This document shows positions 16,446 to 24,388 of a stretch of DNA of 64,000 nt, one piece after another; the stretch's first letter is position 1, and each line of letters starts with the position of its first letter. The DNA comes from Kluyvera sp036759925 (GTDB taxonomy: Bacteria; Pseudomonadota; Gammaproteobacteria; Enterobacterales; Enterobacteriaceae), in the NCBI RefSeq assembly GCF_036759925.1, contig NZ_JAPKIB010000001.1, forward strand, positions 434,001 through 498,000, written 5' to 3'. Made by a program: the position numbers and the translations under genes. A model generated the notes under the pieces. The model was given only the letters and a program-made list of their open reading frames with translations. It was not told the DNA's origin and did no database searches.

Positions 16446-18127
16446 GCATTCTCCTCCAGAGGTAACCGCAGAGTGACCCGGGTAAAACGGTCCGGTTCGC
16501 AGGCGACGGCAATCCCGCATTCGTCGCCAAAACGCATCCGTAGACGCTTGTCCACCAGGCTCATGCCCAATCCGCTGGACGAGGAATTGGGTTGATACAG
16601 CCCGGCATTGTCTTCGATGTCCAGCACCAGATGCCTGCCCTGCTGGCGAGCGCGCAGCGTAATCTCGCCAACATCCATCAATTGCGAAGTGCCGTGCTTA
16701 ATGGCGTTTTCGACAATCGGCTGCAGGGTGAACGCCGGAAGCTGCTGATGCTCCAGCGCATCGGGGATATCCAGATGCACCTGCAGCCGCGACTGGAAGC
16801 GCGCCTTCTCAATTTGCAGGTAGGCGTTCACGTGCTCAATTTCATCCGCCAGAGTGACAATCTCCGACGGGCGTTTGAGGTTTTTGCGGAAAAAGGTCGA
16901 CAGATACTGCACCAGTTGGCTCGCCTGTTCGCTGTCGCGGCGAATCACCGCTTTGAGCGTATTCAGGGCGTTAAACAGGAAGTGCGGGTTGACCTGGGCA
17001 TGCAGCAGCTTGATCTCCGACTGGGTCAGCAGCGCTTTCTGGCGCTCATACTGCCCGGCCAGAATCTGCGCCGACAGTAGCTGGGCAATCCCCTCGCCTA
17101 ACGTACGGTTGATGGAGCTGAACAGGCGGTTTTTGGCCTCGTACAGTTTGATGGTGCCAATCACCCGCTGGTTCTCACCGCGCAGCGGGATCACCAGCGT
17201 CGAGCCTAGCTTGCAGTTGGGGTGAATCGAGCAGCGGTACGGTACTTCGTTGCCGTCAGCGTAGACCACTTCGCCAGTCTCAATGGTTTTTTGCGTGTAG
17301 CGTGAGGAGATAGGCTTACCAGGCAGATGGTGATCTTCGCCAATGCCGGTAAAGGCGAGCAGCTTCTCGCGGTCGGTGATAGCCACCGCGCCGATATCCA
17401 GCTCCTGAATCAGTACCTGCGCCACCTTCATGCTGTTCTCTTCGTTAAAGCCTTTACGCAGGATCCCCTCCGTCGAGGCGGCCACTTTCAGCGCGGTGGC
17501 GGAAAAGGCCGAGGTGTACTTCTCAAACATCGCCCGCTTATCGAGCAGAATACGCATAAACAGCGCCGCACCCACGGTATTGGTGACCATCATCGGTGCG
17601 GCAATGCTCTGCACCAGATGCAGCGCATCTTCGAACGGGCGGGCAATCAGCAGGATAATCAGCATCTGCACCAACTCCGCCACCAGGGTGATCGCCCCTG
17701 CCGTCCACGGGCTGAATACTTTATCCGGGCGACCACGACGGATCAGCAGACTGTGCACCAGCCCGCCAAGCAGCCCCTCAACCATGGTCGAGATCATGCA
17801 GCTTAGCGCGGTCATCCCGCCCATCGAGTAGCGATGTAAGCCGCCGGTCAGCCCCACCAGCCCACCGACCACCGGGCCACCGAGCAGGCCGCCCATCACT
17901 GCGCCAATCGCGCGGGTGTTGGCAATGGAGTCTTCAATGTGCAGGCCGAAATAGGTACCGAGAATACAGAAAATGGAGAACGTGACGTAGCAGAGCAGCT
18001 TGTGCGGCAGGCGAACGGTAACCTGCATAAGCGGGATGAAGAGGCGCGTTTTGCTCATTAACCAGGCGATGACCAGGAAAACACACATCTGCTGAAGCAG
18101 CAGCAACACCAGATTAAACTCGTACAT
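16442..18127 (-). CDS. btsS: LytS-type sensor histidine kinase BtsS (YehU)
   Basis: High-affinity extracellular pyruvate sensor of the inner membrane. The 561 residues comprise a 5TM-5TMR-LYT membrane domain (about 1-190), a GAF-like domain (about 220-350), and a HisKA_7TM/LytS-type kinase with the phosphorylated histidine in QVNPHFLFNALNT near residue 380. An ATPase domain with VENAIKHG follows. It is divergent from mlrA. A CRP-like element lies about 90-105 bases upstream of the start (separate entry). Confidence 0.96.
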   Translation of the reverse strand: MYEFNLVLLLLQQMCVFLVIAWLMSKTRLFIPLMQVTVRLPHKLLCYVTFSIFCILGTYFGLHIEDSIANTRAIGAVMGGLLGGPVVGGLVGLTGGLHRYSMGGMTALSCMISTMVEGLLGGLVHSLLIRRGRPDKVFSPWTAGAITLVAELVQMLIILLIARPFEDALHLVQSIAAPMMVTNTVGAALFMRILLDKRAMFEKYTSAFSATALKVAASTEGILRKGFNEENSMKVAQVLIQELDIGAVAITDREKLLAFTGIGEDHHLPGKPISSRYTQKTIETGEVVYADGNEVPYRCSIHPNCKLGSTLVIPLRGENQRVIGTIKLYEAKNRLFSSINRTLGEGIAQLLSAQILAGQYERQKALLTQSEIKLLHAQVNPHFLFNALNTLKAVIRRDSEQASQLVQYLSTFFRKNLKRPSEIVTLADEIEHVNAYLQIEKARFQSRLQVHLDIPDALEHQQLPAFTLQPIVENAIKHGTSQLMDVGEITLRARQQGRHLVLDIEDNAGLYQPNSSSSGLGMSLVDKRLRMRFGDECGIAVACEPDRFTRVTLRLPLEENA

Positions 18128-18216
18128 ACCCGTTCACCACAGCAGAAATAAAACTGCGTAACATACACACAGTTGGCATAACTTTCTTTGAAACCTGGCA
18201 AAAAAAGTGCAAAAAA

Positions 18217-18230
18217 TGCTACCGATCACA
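18217..18230 (-). promoter_or_regulatory. CRP-like element upstream of btsS
   Basis: On the minus strand TGTGATCGGTAGCA carries a perfect CRP left half (TGTGA) and a degraded right half. The identical 14 bases occur at 51540-51553 upstream of yohJ, where the right half is better (GCACA). It lies in the shared btsS/mlrA control region. Confidence 0.4.
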
Positions 18231-18336
18231 TTTTATCCATCATCATCTCCGCGAAGTGGATAAAAAACAATCAAAGCAGGCCGTGCTGTTAATCCCCGTC
18301 TAAAGTTAAATGGGATATCGCATGCCGGAGGAAAAG

Positions 18337-19056
18337 ATGGCGCTTTATACGATTGGTGAAGTCGCACAGCTCTGTGATATTAACCCGGTGACGCTTCGCG
18401 CCTGGCAGCGACGCTACGCGCTGCTGAAGCCGCAGCGCACCGACGGCGGCCATCGCCTGTTTAATGATGACGATATCGACCGCATCCGCGAGATCCAGCG
18501 CTGGATAGAAACCGGCGTGCAGGTGAGCAAAGTCAAAGGGCTGCTCAGCGAGCAGCAGGACGGCTGGCGGGAGCAGCAGGAAAAGGTGCTGAGCTACCTG
18601 CGCAGCGGTCATCTGCACCCGCTGCGCCTATGGGTGAAGGATCTGCGCCGCAGCCACAGCGCCCGCACGCTGGTTGATTGCCTGTTTAACCCCCTGCGCC
18701 AGCGGTTACAGAGCGCGCAGTTTGCCCAGCAAACGCTGCTGGGCCTGCTCGACGGCGTGTTGATTAACGACATTGCGTTGAATCTGGCCTCCGGTCGCCG
18801 TAAGTCGGGGCCGCACGCGCTGGTGGTCGGCTGGAACGTCACCGATATGACGCGCCTGTGGCTGGAGAGCTGGGTGGCCTGCGAACAGGGCTGGCGCGTT
18901 GATGTGCTGGCTCATACGCTCACCCATGTGCAGCCGGAGCTGTTCCCCGGCCAGACGCTGCTTGTCTGGTGCGGTGTGGCACCCAGCGCCTTGCAGCGGC
19001 AGCAGCTCGCCTGCTGGCAGGAAGAGGGCGTGGCCTTCGCGCTCCCCACAAATTAA
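18337..19056 (+). CDS. mlrA: MerR-type curli/biofilm activator MlrA (YehV)
   Basis: MlrA is a MerR-family transcription activator required for csgD expression and therefore curli and biofilm formation. The 239 residues start MALYTIGEVAQLCDINPVTL, the winged-helix DNA-binding region, with RTDGGHRLFNDDDIDRI completing it. The C-terminal half resembles a B12-binding-like/effector domain without an evident cobalamin motif. The ATG at 18337 is preferred over upstream 18310 because GGAGG precedes it and E. coli MlrA begins at the same residue. Confidence 0.95.
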   Translation: MALYTIGEVAQLCDINPVTLRAWQRRYALLKPQRTDGGHRLFNDDDIDRIREIQRWIETGVQVSKVKGLLSEQQDGWREQQEKVLSYLRSGHLHPLRLWVKDLRRSHSARTLVDCLFNPLRQRLQSAQFAQQTLLGLLDGVLINDIALNLASGRRKSGPHALVVGWNVTDMTRLWLESWVACEQGWRVDVLAHTLTHVQPELFPGQTLLVWCGVAPSALQRQQLACWQEEGVAFALPTN

Positions 19057-19115
19057 TCGTTCGTTAACAGACCAGCTTCGCGGTATAATCTTTTGGTTAA
19101 CAAAAGGAGTACACC

Positions 19116-19229
19116 ATGAAGTCTACCAAACTAGCCGCGATCTTCATTTTTGCCCTGATGGCCATCAGCGGTATTGGCGGCGTGATGCTCGCAGGCTATT
19201 CATTTATTGTGCGCGGCGGTGTCGGCTGA
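19116..19229 (+). CDS. yohO: Small membrane protein YohO
   Basis: A 37-residue, single-span protein beginning MKSTKLAAIFIFALMA and containing GIGGVMLAGYSFIVRGG, which matches the E. coli YohO core. It has an AAAGGAG ribosome site five bases before the ATG and a TATAAT -10 hexamer at 19084-19089, so it has its own promoter. The gene is convergent with yehW and the two coding regions overlap by 26 bases at their 3' ends. Function is unknown. Confidence 0.9.
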   Translation: MKSTKLAAIFIFALMAISGIGGVMLAGYSFIVRGGVG

Positions 19230-19941
19230 GCCGTAGACTCAGCCGCTCAAAGGCGCGGTCGACGATAATCGCCGCCAGCGCCACCAGTATCGCCCCTTGC
19301 ACCACGTAGGCCGTGTTAAACCCACTCAGGCCGATAATAATTGGCGTGCCCAGCGTATTCGCGCCCACCGTGGAGGCGATGGTGGCCGTGCCGATATTAA
19401 CGATAACCGAGGTCCGCACGCCCGCCACGATAACCGGCGCCGCTAACGGTAGCTCAACCTGACGCAGCCGCTGCCAGCCCGACATCCCCATCCCTTCTGC
19501 CACGCTCAACGCACTCAGCGGTACGGCCGCCAGCCCGGCTAACGTGCCTTGCAATACCGGCAGAATGCCATACAGGATCAGCGCAATAATCGCTGGTTTT
19601 TCACCAAAACCCATTACCGGAACCGCCAGCGCCAGTACCGCTACCGGCGGAAAAGTTTGCCCCATTGCCGCCAGCGTCTCAACCAGCGGGCGAAATTCAC
19701 TGCCCGCCGGGCGCGTTACCGCCACGCCAGCACTCACGCCGATAACGATCGCCGTCAGGCTCGAAACCCCCACCAGCCAGGCATGAGCCAGCGTCAGCGA
19801 CAAAAAACCTGCCTGCTGATAGAGCGGGCGCGGCTGTTCAGGAAACAACAGATGAAACAGCGGCTCGCTGTAGGGCAGGCCCACCAGCAGCCCGATAAAC
19901 AGCGCCAGCAGCCACAGCAGCGGGTCACGGAATAGTCGCAT
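19204..19941 (-). CDS. yehW: Osmoprotectant-type ABC importer permease YehW
   Basis: Inner-membrane permease of the YehZYXW (OsmF) system, related to glycine betaine importers but of low affinity. Starting at 19941 (MRLFRDPLLWLL) gives 245 residues, matching E. coli YehW. It has about five to six spans and the EAA-type loop VAEGMGMSGWQRLRQVELP for coupling to the ATPase. The longer open frame upstream is an overlap with yehX. The start overlaps the yehX end by 17 bases, and the 3' end overlaps yohO. Confidence 0.95.
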   Translation of the reverse strand: MRLFRDPLLWLLALFIGLLVGLPYSEPLFHLLFPEQPRPLYQQAGFLSLTLAHAWLVGVSSLTAIVIGVSAGVAVTRPAGSEFRPLVETLAAMGQTFPPVAVLALAVPVMGFGEKPAIIALILYGILPVLQGTLAGLAAVPLSALSVAEGMGMSGWQRLRQVELPLAAPVIVAGVRTSVIVNIGTATIASTVGANTLGTPIIIGLSGFNTAYVVQGAILVALAAIIVDRAFERLSLRLSRHRRAQ

Positions 19942-20872
19942 CGCTCGGTTCCTCGCGTAGCAGGTCGGCAAAATGCAGCGTGCCGTAAGCCCTTCCAGCC
20001 TCATCCGCCACCGGCAAAACGGTGCGCCGCTGGTCCATAAAACCGGAGAGCGCATCGCGCAGCGACGCGGTAGCGATAATCGCCTCCCCCTCGGCTTGCT
20101 CGCCGTGGCGCACGTAGTCCGCCACCCGCCGCAGCGACAACAATCGCACGCCCAGCTCGCTACGGCCAAAGAAGGTGCGTACAAATTCGCTGCCCGGTTG
20201 GCTAAGCAACTGTAGCGGCGTGCCCTGCTGCACCACCTCGCCGCCGTCCAGCAGAATGATGTTGTCCGCCAGACGTAGCGCTTCGTCAATATCATGGGTT
20301 ACCAGCACGATGGTGCGCCCCAACAGTTGGTGAATACGGCGCATCTCCTGCTGAAGCGCGCCGCGCGTCACCGGATCCAGCGCACCGAAGGGTTCATCCA
20401 TCAGCAGCACCTCCGGGTCGCCCGCCAGCGCCCGCGCCACGCCGACGCGCTGCTGCTGGCCACCGGAGAGTTGATGCGGGAACCGCGTGCGCAGCGTCGG
20501 CTCCAGCCCCAGCAGCGCCATCAGTTCATCGATGCGCGCATCGACCTTTGCCTTCGGCCATTTCAGCAGTTGCGGCACGGTGGCGATGTTTTGCGCCACC
20601 GTCCAGTGCGGGAACAGGCCAATCGACTGAATAGCATAGCCCATGCGTCGGCGCAGGGTGAGCAGCGGCTGCTCGCGGATATCCTGCCCGGCAAAACGAA
20701 TCGTCCCGCTATCGGGCTCCACCAGCCGGTTAATCATCTTGAGGGTGGTGGATTTCCCCGAACCGGAGGTACCAATCAGCACCGAAAACGCCCCTTCAGC
20801 CAGCCGCAATGAGAGGTTTTTTACCGCCGGATGGTGACCGAACGATTTGTTGACCTGGAAGAATTCAATCAT
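19925..20872 (-). CDS. yehX: Osmoprotectant-type ABC importer ATPase YehX
   Basis: ATP-binding subunit of YehZYXW. The start at 20872 gives MIEFFQVNKSFG and 315 residues. The Walker A GTSGSGKST is near residue 34, the signature LSGGQQQR near 133, and Walker B LLMDEPFGALD near 153. The C-terminal stretch (about 250-310) is a single CBS-like regulatory region. The start overlaps yehY by eight bases, typical of this operon. Confidence 0.96.
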   Translation of the reverse strand: MIEFFQVNKSFGHHPAVKNLSLRLAEGAFSVLIGTSGSGKSTTLKMINRLVEPDSGTIRFAGQDIREQPLLTLRRRMGYAIQSIGLFPHWTVAQNIATVPQLLKWPKAKVDARIDELMALLGLEPTLRTRFPHQLSGGQQQRVGVARALAGDPEVLLMDEPFGALDPVTRGALQQEMRRIHQLLGRTIVLVTHDIDEALRLADNIILLDGGEVVQQGTPLQLLSQPGSEFVRTFFGRSELGVRLLSLRRVADYVRHGEQAEGEAIIATASLRDALSGFMDQRRTVLPVADEAGRAYGTLHFADLLREEPSDATIP

Positions 20873-22019
20873 CGCTCTCTCCTTGTAATAAGCTGCCCGC
20901 CAGGCTGAACAGCGCATCGGCGATAACCGCCATCGCGATGGTCGGGATCACGCCAAGCAGCACCAGATCCAGCGCGCTGCTGAGCAGCCCCTGGAACACC
21001 AGCGCCCCAAAGCCGCCCGCCCCAATCAGCGCCGCCACCACCGCCATGCCCACCGTCTGTACGGTTACCACCCGCAGGCTGCGCAGCAGTACCGGCAGCG
21101 CCAGCGGTAACTGCACGCGAAGAAAGATCTGGGCGCGGCTCATGCCCATCGCCGCCGCGCTTTCCTGCACCTGCATTGAGACCTGCTGCATCCCGGCGAC
21201 CACGCCGCGTACGATAGGCAGCAGCGCGTAGAGCACCAGCGCAATCAGCGCCGGAGCCAAGCCGGTTCCCGCCACACCGAGATTCGCCAGCCACGGGAAG
21301 CGCTGCGCCAGCCCGGCAAGCGGCGCAATCAGCAGGCCGAACAGCGCCACCGAAGGAATGGTCTGAATAATGTTGAGGACAGTAAACACGCTCGACTGCC
21401 GCCCCGGATGCCGCCAGCACCACATGCCGAGCGGCACGCCGAGCAGCAGCCCCGGCAGCAGCGTGCCCCAGAGCAGCGTCAGGTGCTGGCTCAAGGCATC
21501 GTTAAAGGTCTCCTGCCGGTTGGCGTACTCTTTCATCAGCGACAGGCCATCAAGCGCCCCGCTCCACAACAGCCAGCAAGGCAGCAGCCACAGCTGCACG
21601 TTCAACAGCCAGCGCCACCGCGCATGCGATGTCAGGCGGCGAATAGCCTCGCTGCAAATCAGCAACATCAGCAGTAAGCCCAGCCATAGCCCGCTCCCCG
21701 GTGAGGTTCGCGCCAGCGGGCTGCTGCTCTGCGCCAGTTGCTGCGCAGCCTCGCCGCTCGCCCACAGCAGGAGCGCAAAGCCGCCTTCGGCCAGCAGCAG
21801 AATCAACAGACTCGGCAGCCGCCCAGGCAGCCAGCTAAGCCACAAAAACAGCGCCGGAATAATCAGCAGGATAAGCGGAGGGAAATCCCAGATTTGCCAT
21901 AGCCAACGGCCTTCGCCCGATACCAGACGGTTCGGGGCGAAATTGACAAACGGCAGCGCGGCGGCAGCCAGCAACAGAACCGCCAGCAGCGCCACCACGC
22001 GATGAGTACAACGAGGCAT
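20865..22019 (-). CDS. yehY: Osmoprotectant-type ABC importer permease YehY
   Basis: Second permease of YehZYXW, 384 residues with an extra N-terminal membrane region (about four spans before residue 150) compared with YehW. The BPD transporter domain follows and includes the coupling loop SAAAMGMSRAQIFLRVQLP near residue 290. It lies 12 bases after the yehZ stop. Length and order match the E. coli operon. Confidence 0.95.
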   Translation of the reverse strand: MPRCTHRVVALLAVLLLAAAALPFVNFAPNRLVSGEGRWLWQIWDFPPLILLIIPALFLWLSWLPGRLPSLLILLLAEGGFALLLWASGEAAQQLAQSSSPLARTSPGSGLWLGLLLMLLICSEAIRRLTSHARWRWLLNVQLWLLPCWLLWSGALDGLSLMKEYANRQETFNDALSQHLTLLWGTLLPGLLLGVPLGMWCWRHPGRQSSVFTVLNIIQTIPSVALFGLLIAPLAGLAQRFPWLANLGVAGTGLAPALIALVLYALLPIVRGVVAGMQQVSMQVQESAAAMGMSRAQIFLRVQLPLALPVLLRSLRVVTVQTVGMAVVAALIGAGGFGALVFQGLLSSALDLVLLGVIPTIAMAVIADALFSLAGSLLQGESDD

Positions 22020-22031
22020 GCGATTAACCGA

Positions 22032-22949
22032 TTACTTCGCCCACCCTTTTTGCTTCAGGTATTCCGCCGCCACGGTTTTGGCGTCCAGCCCTTCGACCGC
22101 AATCTTCGCGTTCAGCGTTTGCAGGGTCTTTTCATCTAGGCTCGCGAACACCGGCTTCAGCCATTCGTCCAGTTGCGGATAGGCTTTCAGCACCGCTTCA
22201 CGCACCACCGGCGTCGGCGCATAAATCGGCTGCACGCCTTTCGGATCGCTCAGGGTCTGTAGCCCCAGCGCCGCCACCGGGCCGTCGGTGCCGTAGGCCA
22301 TCGCCGCGTTGACGCCAGAGGTTTGCTGCGCCGCCGCCTTAATGGTGACGGCGGTGTCTCCGCCCGCCAGCGACAGCAGCTGGTCCTGACTCAGTTTGAA
22401 ATCGTAGGCTTTTTCAAACGCCGGCAGCGCATCCGGGCGTTCGATAAATTCAGCAGAGGCTGCCAGCTTAAAGGTGCCGCCTTTTTTCAGATAGCCGCTC
22501 AGGTCGGCCAGCGAAGTGAGTTTATTTTGTTCCGCCAGGTCTTTGCGAACGGCGATGGTCCAGGTGTTATTCGCCGGTGCAGGGGTCAGCCAGATCAGAT
22601 GATTTTTCTCGGCATCGAGCTTTTTCACTTTCTCATAGCCCGCCGCCGCATTTTTCCAGGCCGCATCGGTTTCATCTTTGAAGAAGAACGCGCCGTTGCC
22701 GGTGTACTCCGGGTAGATATCCAGCGCGTTGGAGGTGATAGCACCGCGCACCACCGGCGTGGTGCCAAGCTGAACCTTGTTCACCGTTTTGACGCCGTGG
22801 CTTTCCAGCACCTGCAGGATAATGTTCCCCAGCAACGCCCCTTCGGTATCAATTTTTGACCCTACTTTTACCGGCTCCACGGCCTGTAACGGCAGCGCAA
22901 CCGCCGCCAGGAGCACCAGTGACGCCGTCCATCCCCTTGCCATCGTCAT
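22032..22949 (-). CDS. osmF: Periplasmic substrate-binding protein OsmF (YehZ)
   Basis: Solute-binding component of the YehZYXW importer. The 305 residues start with a signal peptide ending near LPLQAVEP, then the mature protein with VKVGSKIDTEGALLGNII and LDIYPEYTGNGAFF, the conserved OpuAC/ProX-like ligand-binding segments. It is the first gene of a yehZ-yehY-yehX-yehW operon. In E. coli and Salmonella the operon is RpoS- and osmotic-stress-induced; I did not find a distinctive promoter by eye. Confidence 0.96.
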   Translation of the reverse strand: MTMARGWTASLVLLAAVALPLQAVEPVKVGSKIDTEGALLGNIILQVLESHGVKTVNKVQLGTTPVVRGAITSNALDIYPEYTGNGAFFFKDETDAAWKNAAAGYEKVKKLDAEKNHLIWLTPAPANNTWTIAVRKDLAEQNKLTSLADLSGYLKKGGTFKLAASAEFIERPDALPAFEKAYDFKLSQDQLLSLAGGDTAVTIKAAAQQTSGVNAAMAYGTDGPVAALGLQTLSDPKGVQPIYAPTPVVREAVLKAYPQLDEWLKPVFASLDEKTLQTLNAKIAVEGLDAKTVAAEYLKQKGWAK

Positions 22950-23020
22950 ACGCTTTCCTCTTATTATTTGCGCTCAATTAACAGGCGCTTAAGTAAAAAG
23001 CGTAGACGAAATCTCAGTAA

Positions 23021-24256
23021 TCAGCCCTTTTTCGGGATCGTTAACGGGATCGTCAGCAAGCTCGCGGCGAAGTACAGCAGCGCGATTACCCACAGCGTAC
23101 CCTCCACGCCGAGCGGGTTAACGCACAGGGTGACGATAAATGGCCCGACAAAATTGCTCAGGCCAGAGCCAAGGTTCAGGCAGGAGATCGCCGCGCCTTT
23201 ATTTTCCGGCAGCAGCGAGGGAATCAGCGCGCTCAGCGGGCCGAAAGCGCCAAGGCCGATGGCATAAATCGCCAGCGCGATAACCATCGCCACACTGCTA
23301 TGGCCAAACAGCACCGGTGCATAGCACACCGCCAGCGCCGACGCGCCGCAGAGCGTTCCGGCAAACCAGACCACGGTGTTACGCCAGCCGATGGTATCGC
23401 CCAGCCAGCCGAAGAAGTAGTTGGCGAAGATATTCACCACGTTCACCAACCCCCAGATGGTCAACCACTCTTCAATGCTGAAGCCAAAGCGCGGCAGGTA
23501 AACCGGCATCAAAATCACCAGCGAGAACTTGCCGATATCGTTGATGGTTTTAACCACCACCGCCAGGCGCATTTTCGGCTCGCGCACCAGCACAATAATC
23601 CCCTCCGCCAGCGCCTTGCCGACCGCACCATCCTGCTGCCACTGCGGTTTATCGCGATTGAGGAGCAGCGCGCAGCCGCAGCCCGCCAGCACAAAGATAA
23701 AGCCGGAGAGTAAGGTGGTGGTCTCCCCCAGACGCGGGATCATAAAGCCGGAGAACCACGGCCCGACGATAGTCATGCCGACGCCGAAGGCAATCCAGAA
23801 CCAGGAGACGGCGCGGCCGAGAATCCGGCTTTCGCAGCGCTGGTTAATCCACACCAGAAACGAGTAGGCGAACAGCGGATAGGCCATACCGCGCACCGCG
23901 TAGCTCACCATCATCAATGGGTAGTTGCCGTCCGGCAGCGCGACGAAAATAAACGGTACCGAGCCGACAAAGTAGAGCAGCGTCGCCAACCACATCAGGC
24001 GACGAATGCCAAGTACGCCCGCCCCAATCCCGGAAAACCACGAAATCGCCGCCACGCATAGGCCAAAGACGGATGACAGCAGGCTGATATGTACCGCATC
24101 AAGCCCGCGCTGTTGCAGCAGAGAGGCCAGCCAGCTCTGTTCGATAGTTGCCCCGGTAATAAACAGGAAGACGCCCACGAATCCCCATACCAGCTCGCGC
24201 GGGAGGCCGAGGCGTGCCCAGATGCCCTGTTGAATATATAAACTTTGATCGGTCAT
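23021..24256 (-). CDS. MFS transporter, polyol-permease (RbtT/DalT) type
   Basis: A 411-residue, 12-span major facilitator. The sequence resembles the ribitol/D-arabinitol permeases RbtT and DalT of Klebsiella: an N-terminal LPRELVWGFVGVFLFITGATIEQ segment and the cytoplasmic-loop region YLPRFGFSIEEWLTIWGLV. No polyol dehydrogenase or kinase gene adjoins it, so the substrate is unclear. It starts ten bases below a terminator that closes the upstream GPH transporter gene, so it probably has its own or a read-through promoter. Confidence 0.83.
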   Translation of the reverse strand: MTDQSLYIQQGIWARLGLPRELVWGFVGVFLFITGATIEQSWLASLLQQRGLDAVHISLLSSVFGLCVAAISWFSGIGAGVLGIRRLMWLATLLYFVGSVPFIFVALPDGNYPLMMVSYAVRGMAYPLFAYSFLVWINQRCESRILGRAVSWFWIAFGVGMTIVGPWFSGFMIPRLGETTTLLSGFIFVLAGCGCALLLNRDKPQWQQDGAVGKALAEGIIVLVREPKMRLAVVVKTINDIGKFSLVILMPVYLPRFGFSIEEWLTIWGLVNVVNIFANYFFGWLGDTIGWRNTVVWFAGTLCGASALAVCYAPVLFGHSSVAMVIALAIYAIGLGAFGPLSALIPSLLPENKGAAISCLNLGSGLSNFVGPFIVTLCVNPLGVEGTLWVIALLYFAASLLTIPLTIPKKG

Positions 24257-24265
24257 TTCTGATAT

Positions 24266-24293
24266 CCAAAAAAACGTCCCAGCCGTAGCTGGG
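24266..24293 (-). terminator. Terminator of the GPH transporter unit
   Basis: On the minus strand CCCAGC-TACG-GCTGGG is followed by ACG and a run of eight T. It separates the GPH transporter from the MFS gene whose start is at 24256. Confidence 0.85.
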
Positions 24294-24308
24294 GGTTGTG
24301 CGGTTTGT

Positions 24309-24381
24309 TTCCCGGCGTCGTTTCACTCGGCCGGGCTACAGGTGTTGGTTTGTAGCCCGGGCGAGCGCAGCGACCCCGGGA
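24309..24381. repeat. Paired REP-like (BIME-type) element
   Basis: Two facing copies: TTCCCGGCGTCG...GGCCGGGCTAC and GTAGCCCGGGCGAGCGCAGC...CCCGGGA, separated by about ten bases. This is the same family as the elements at 4817, 31991, 35122, 45327, 53717 and 59014. Confidence 0.8.
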
Positions 24382-24388
24382 TTGGCAC

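Noticed and set aside
19942..20295. N-terminal extension of yehW by 118 codons
   Set aside because: It lies inside yehX in another frame, and E. coli YehW begins at the equivalent of 19941.
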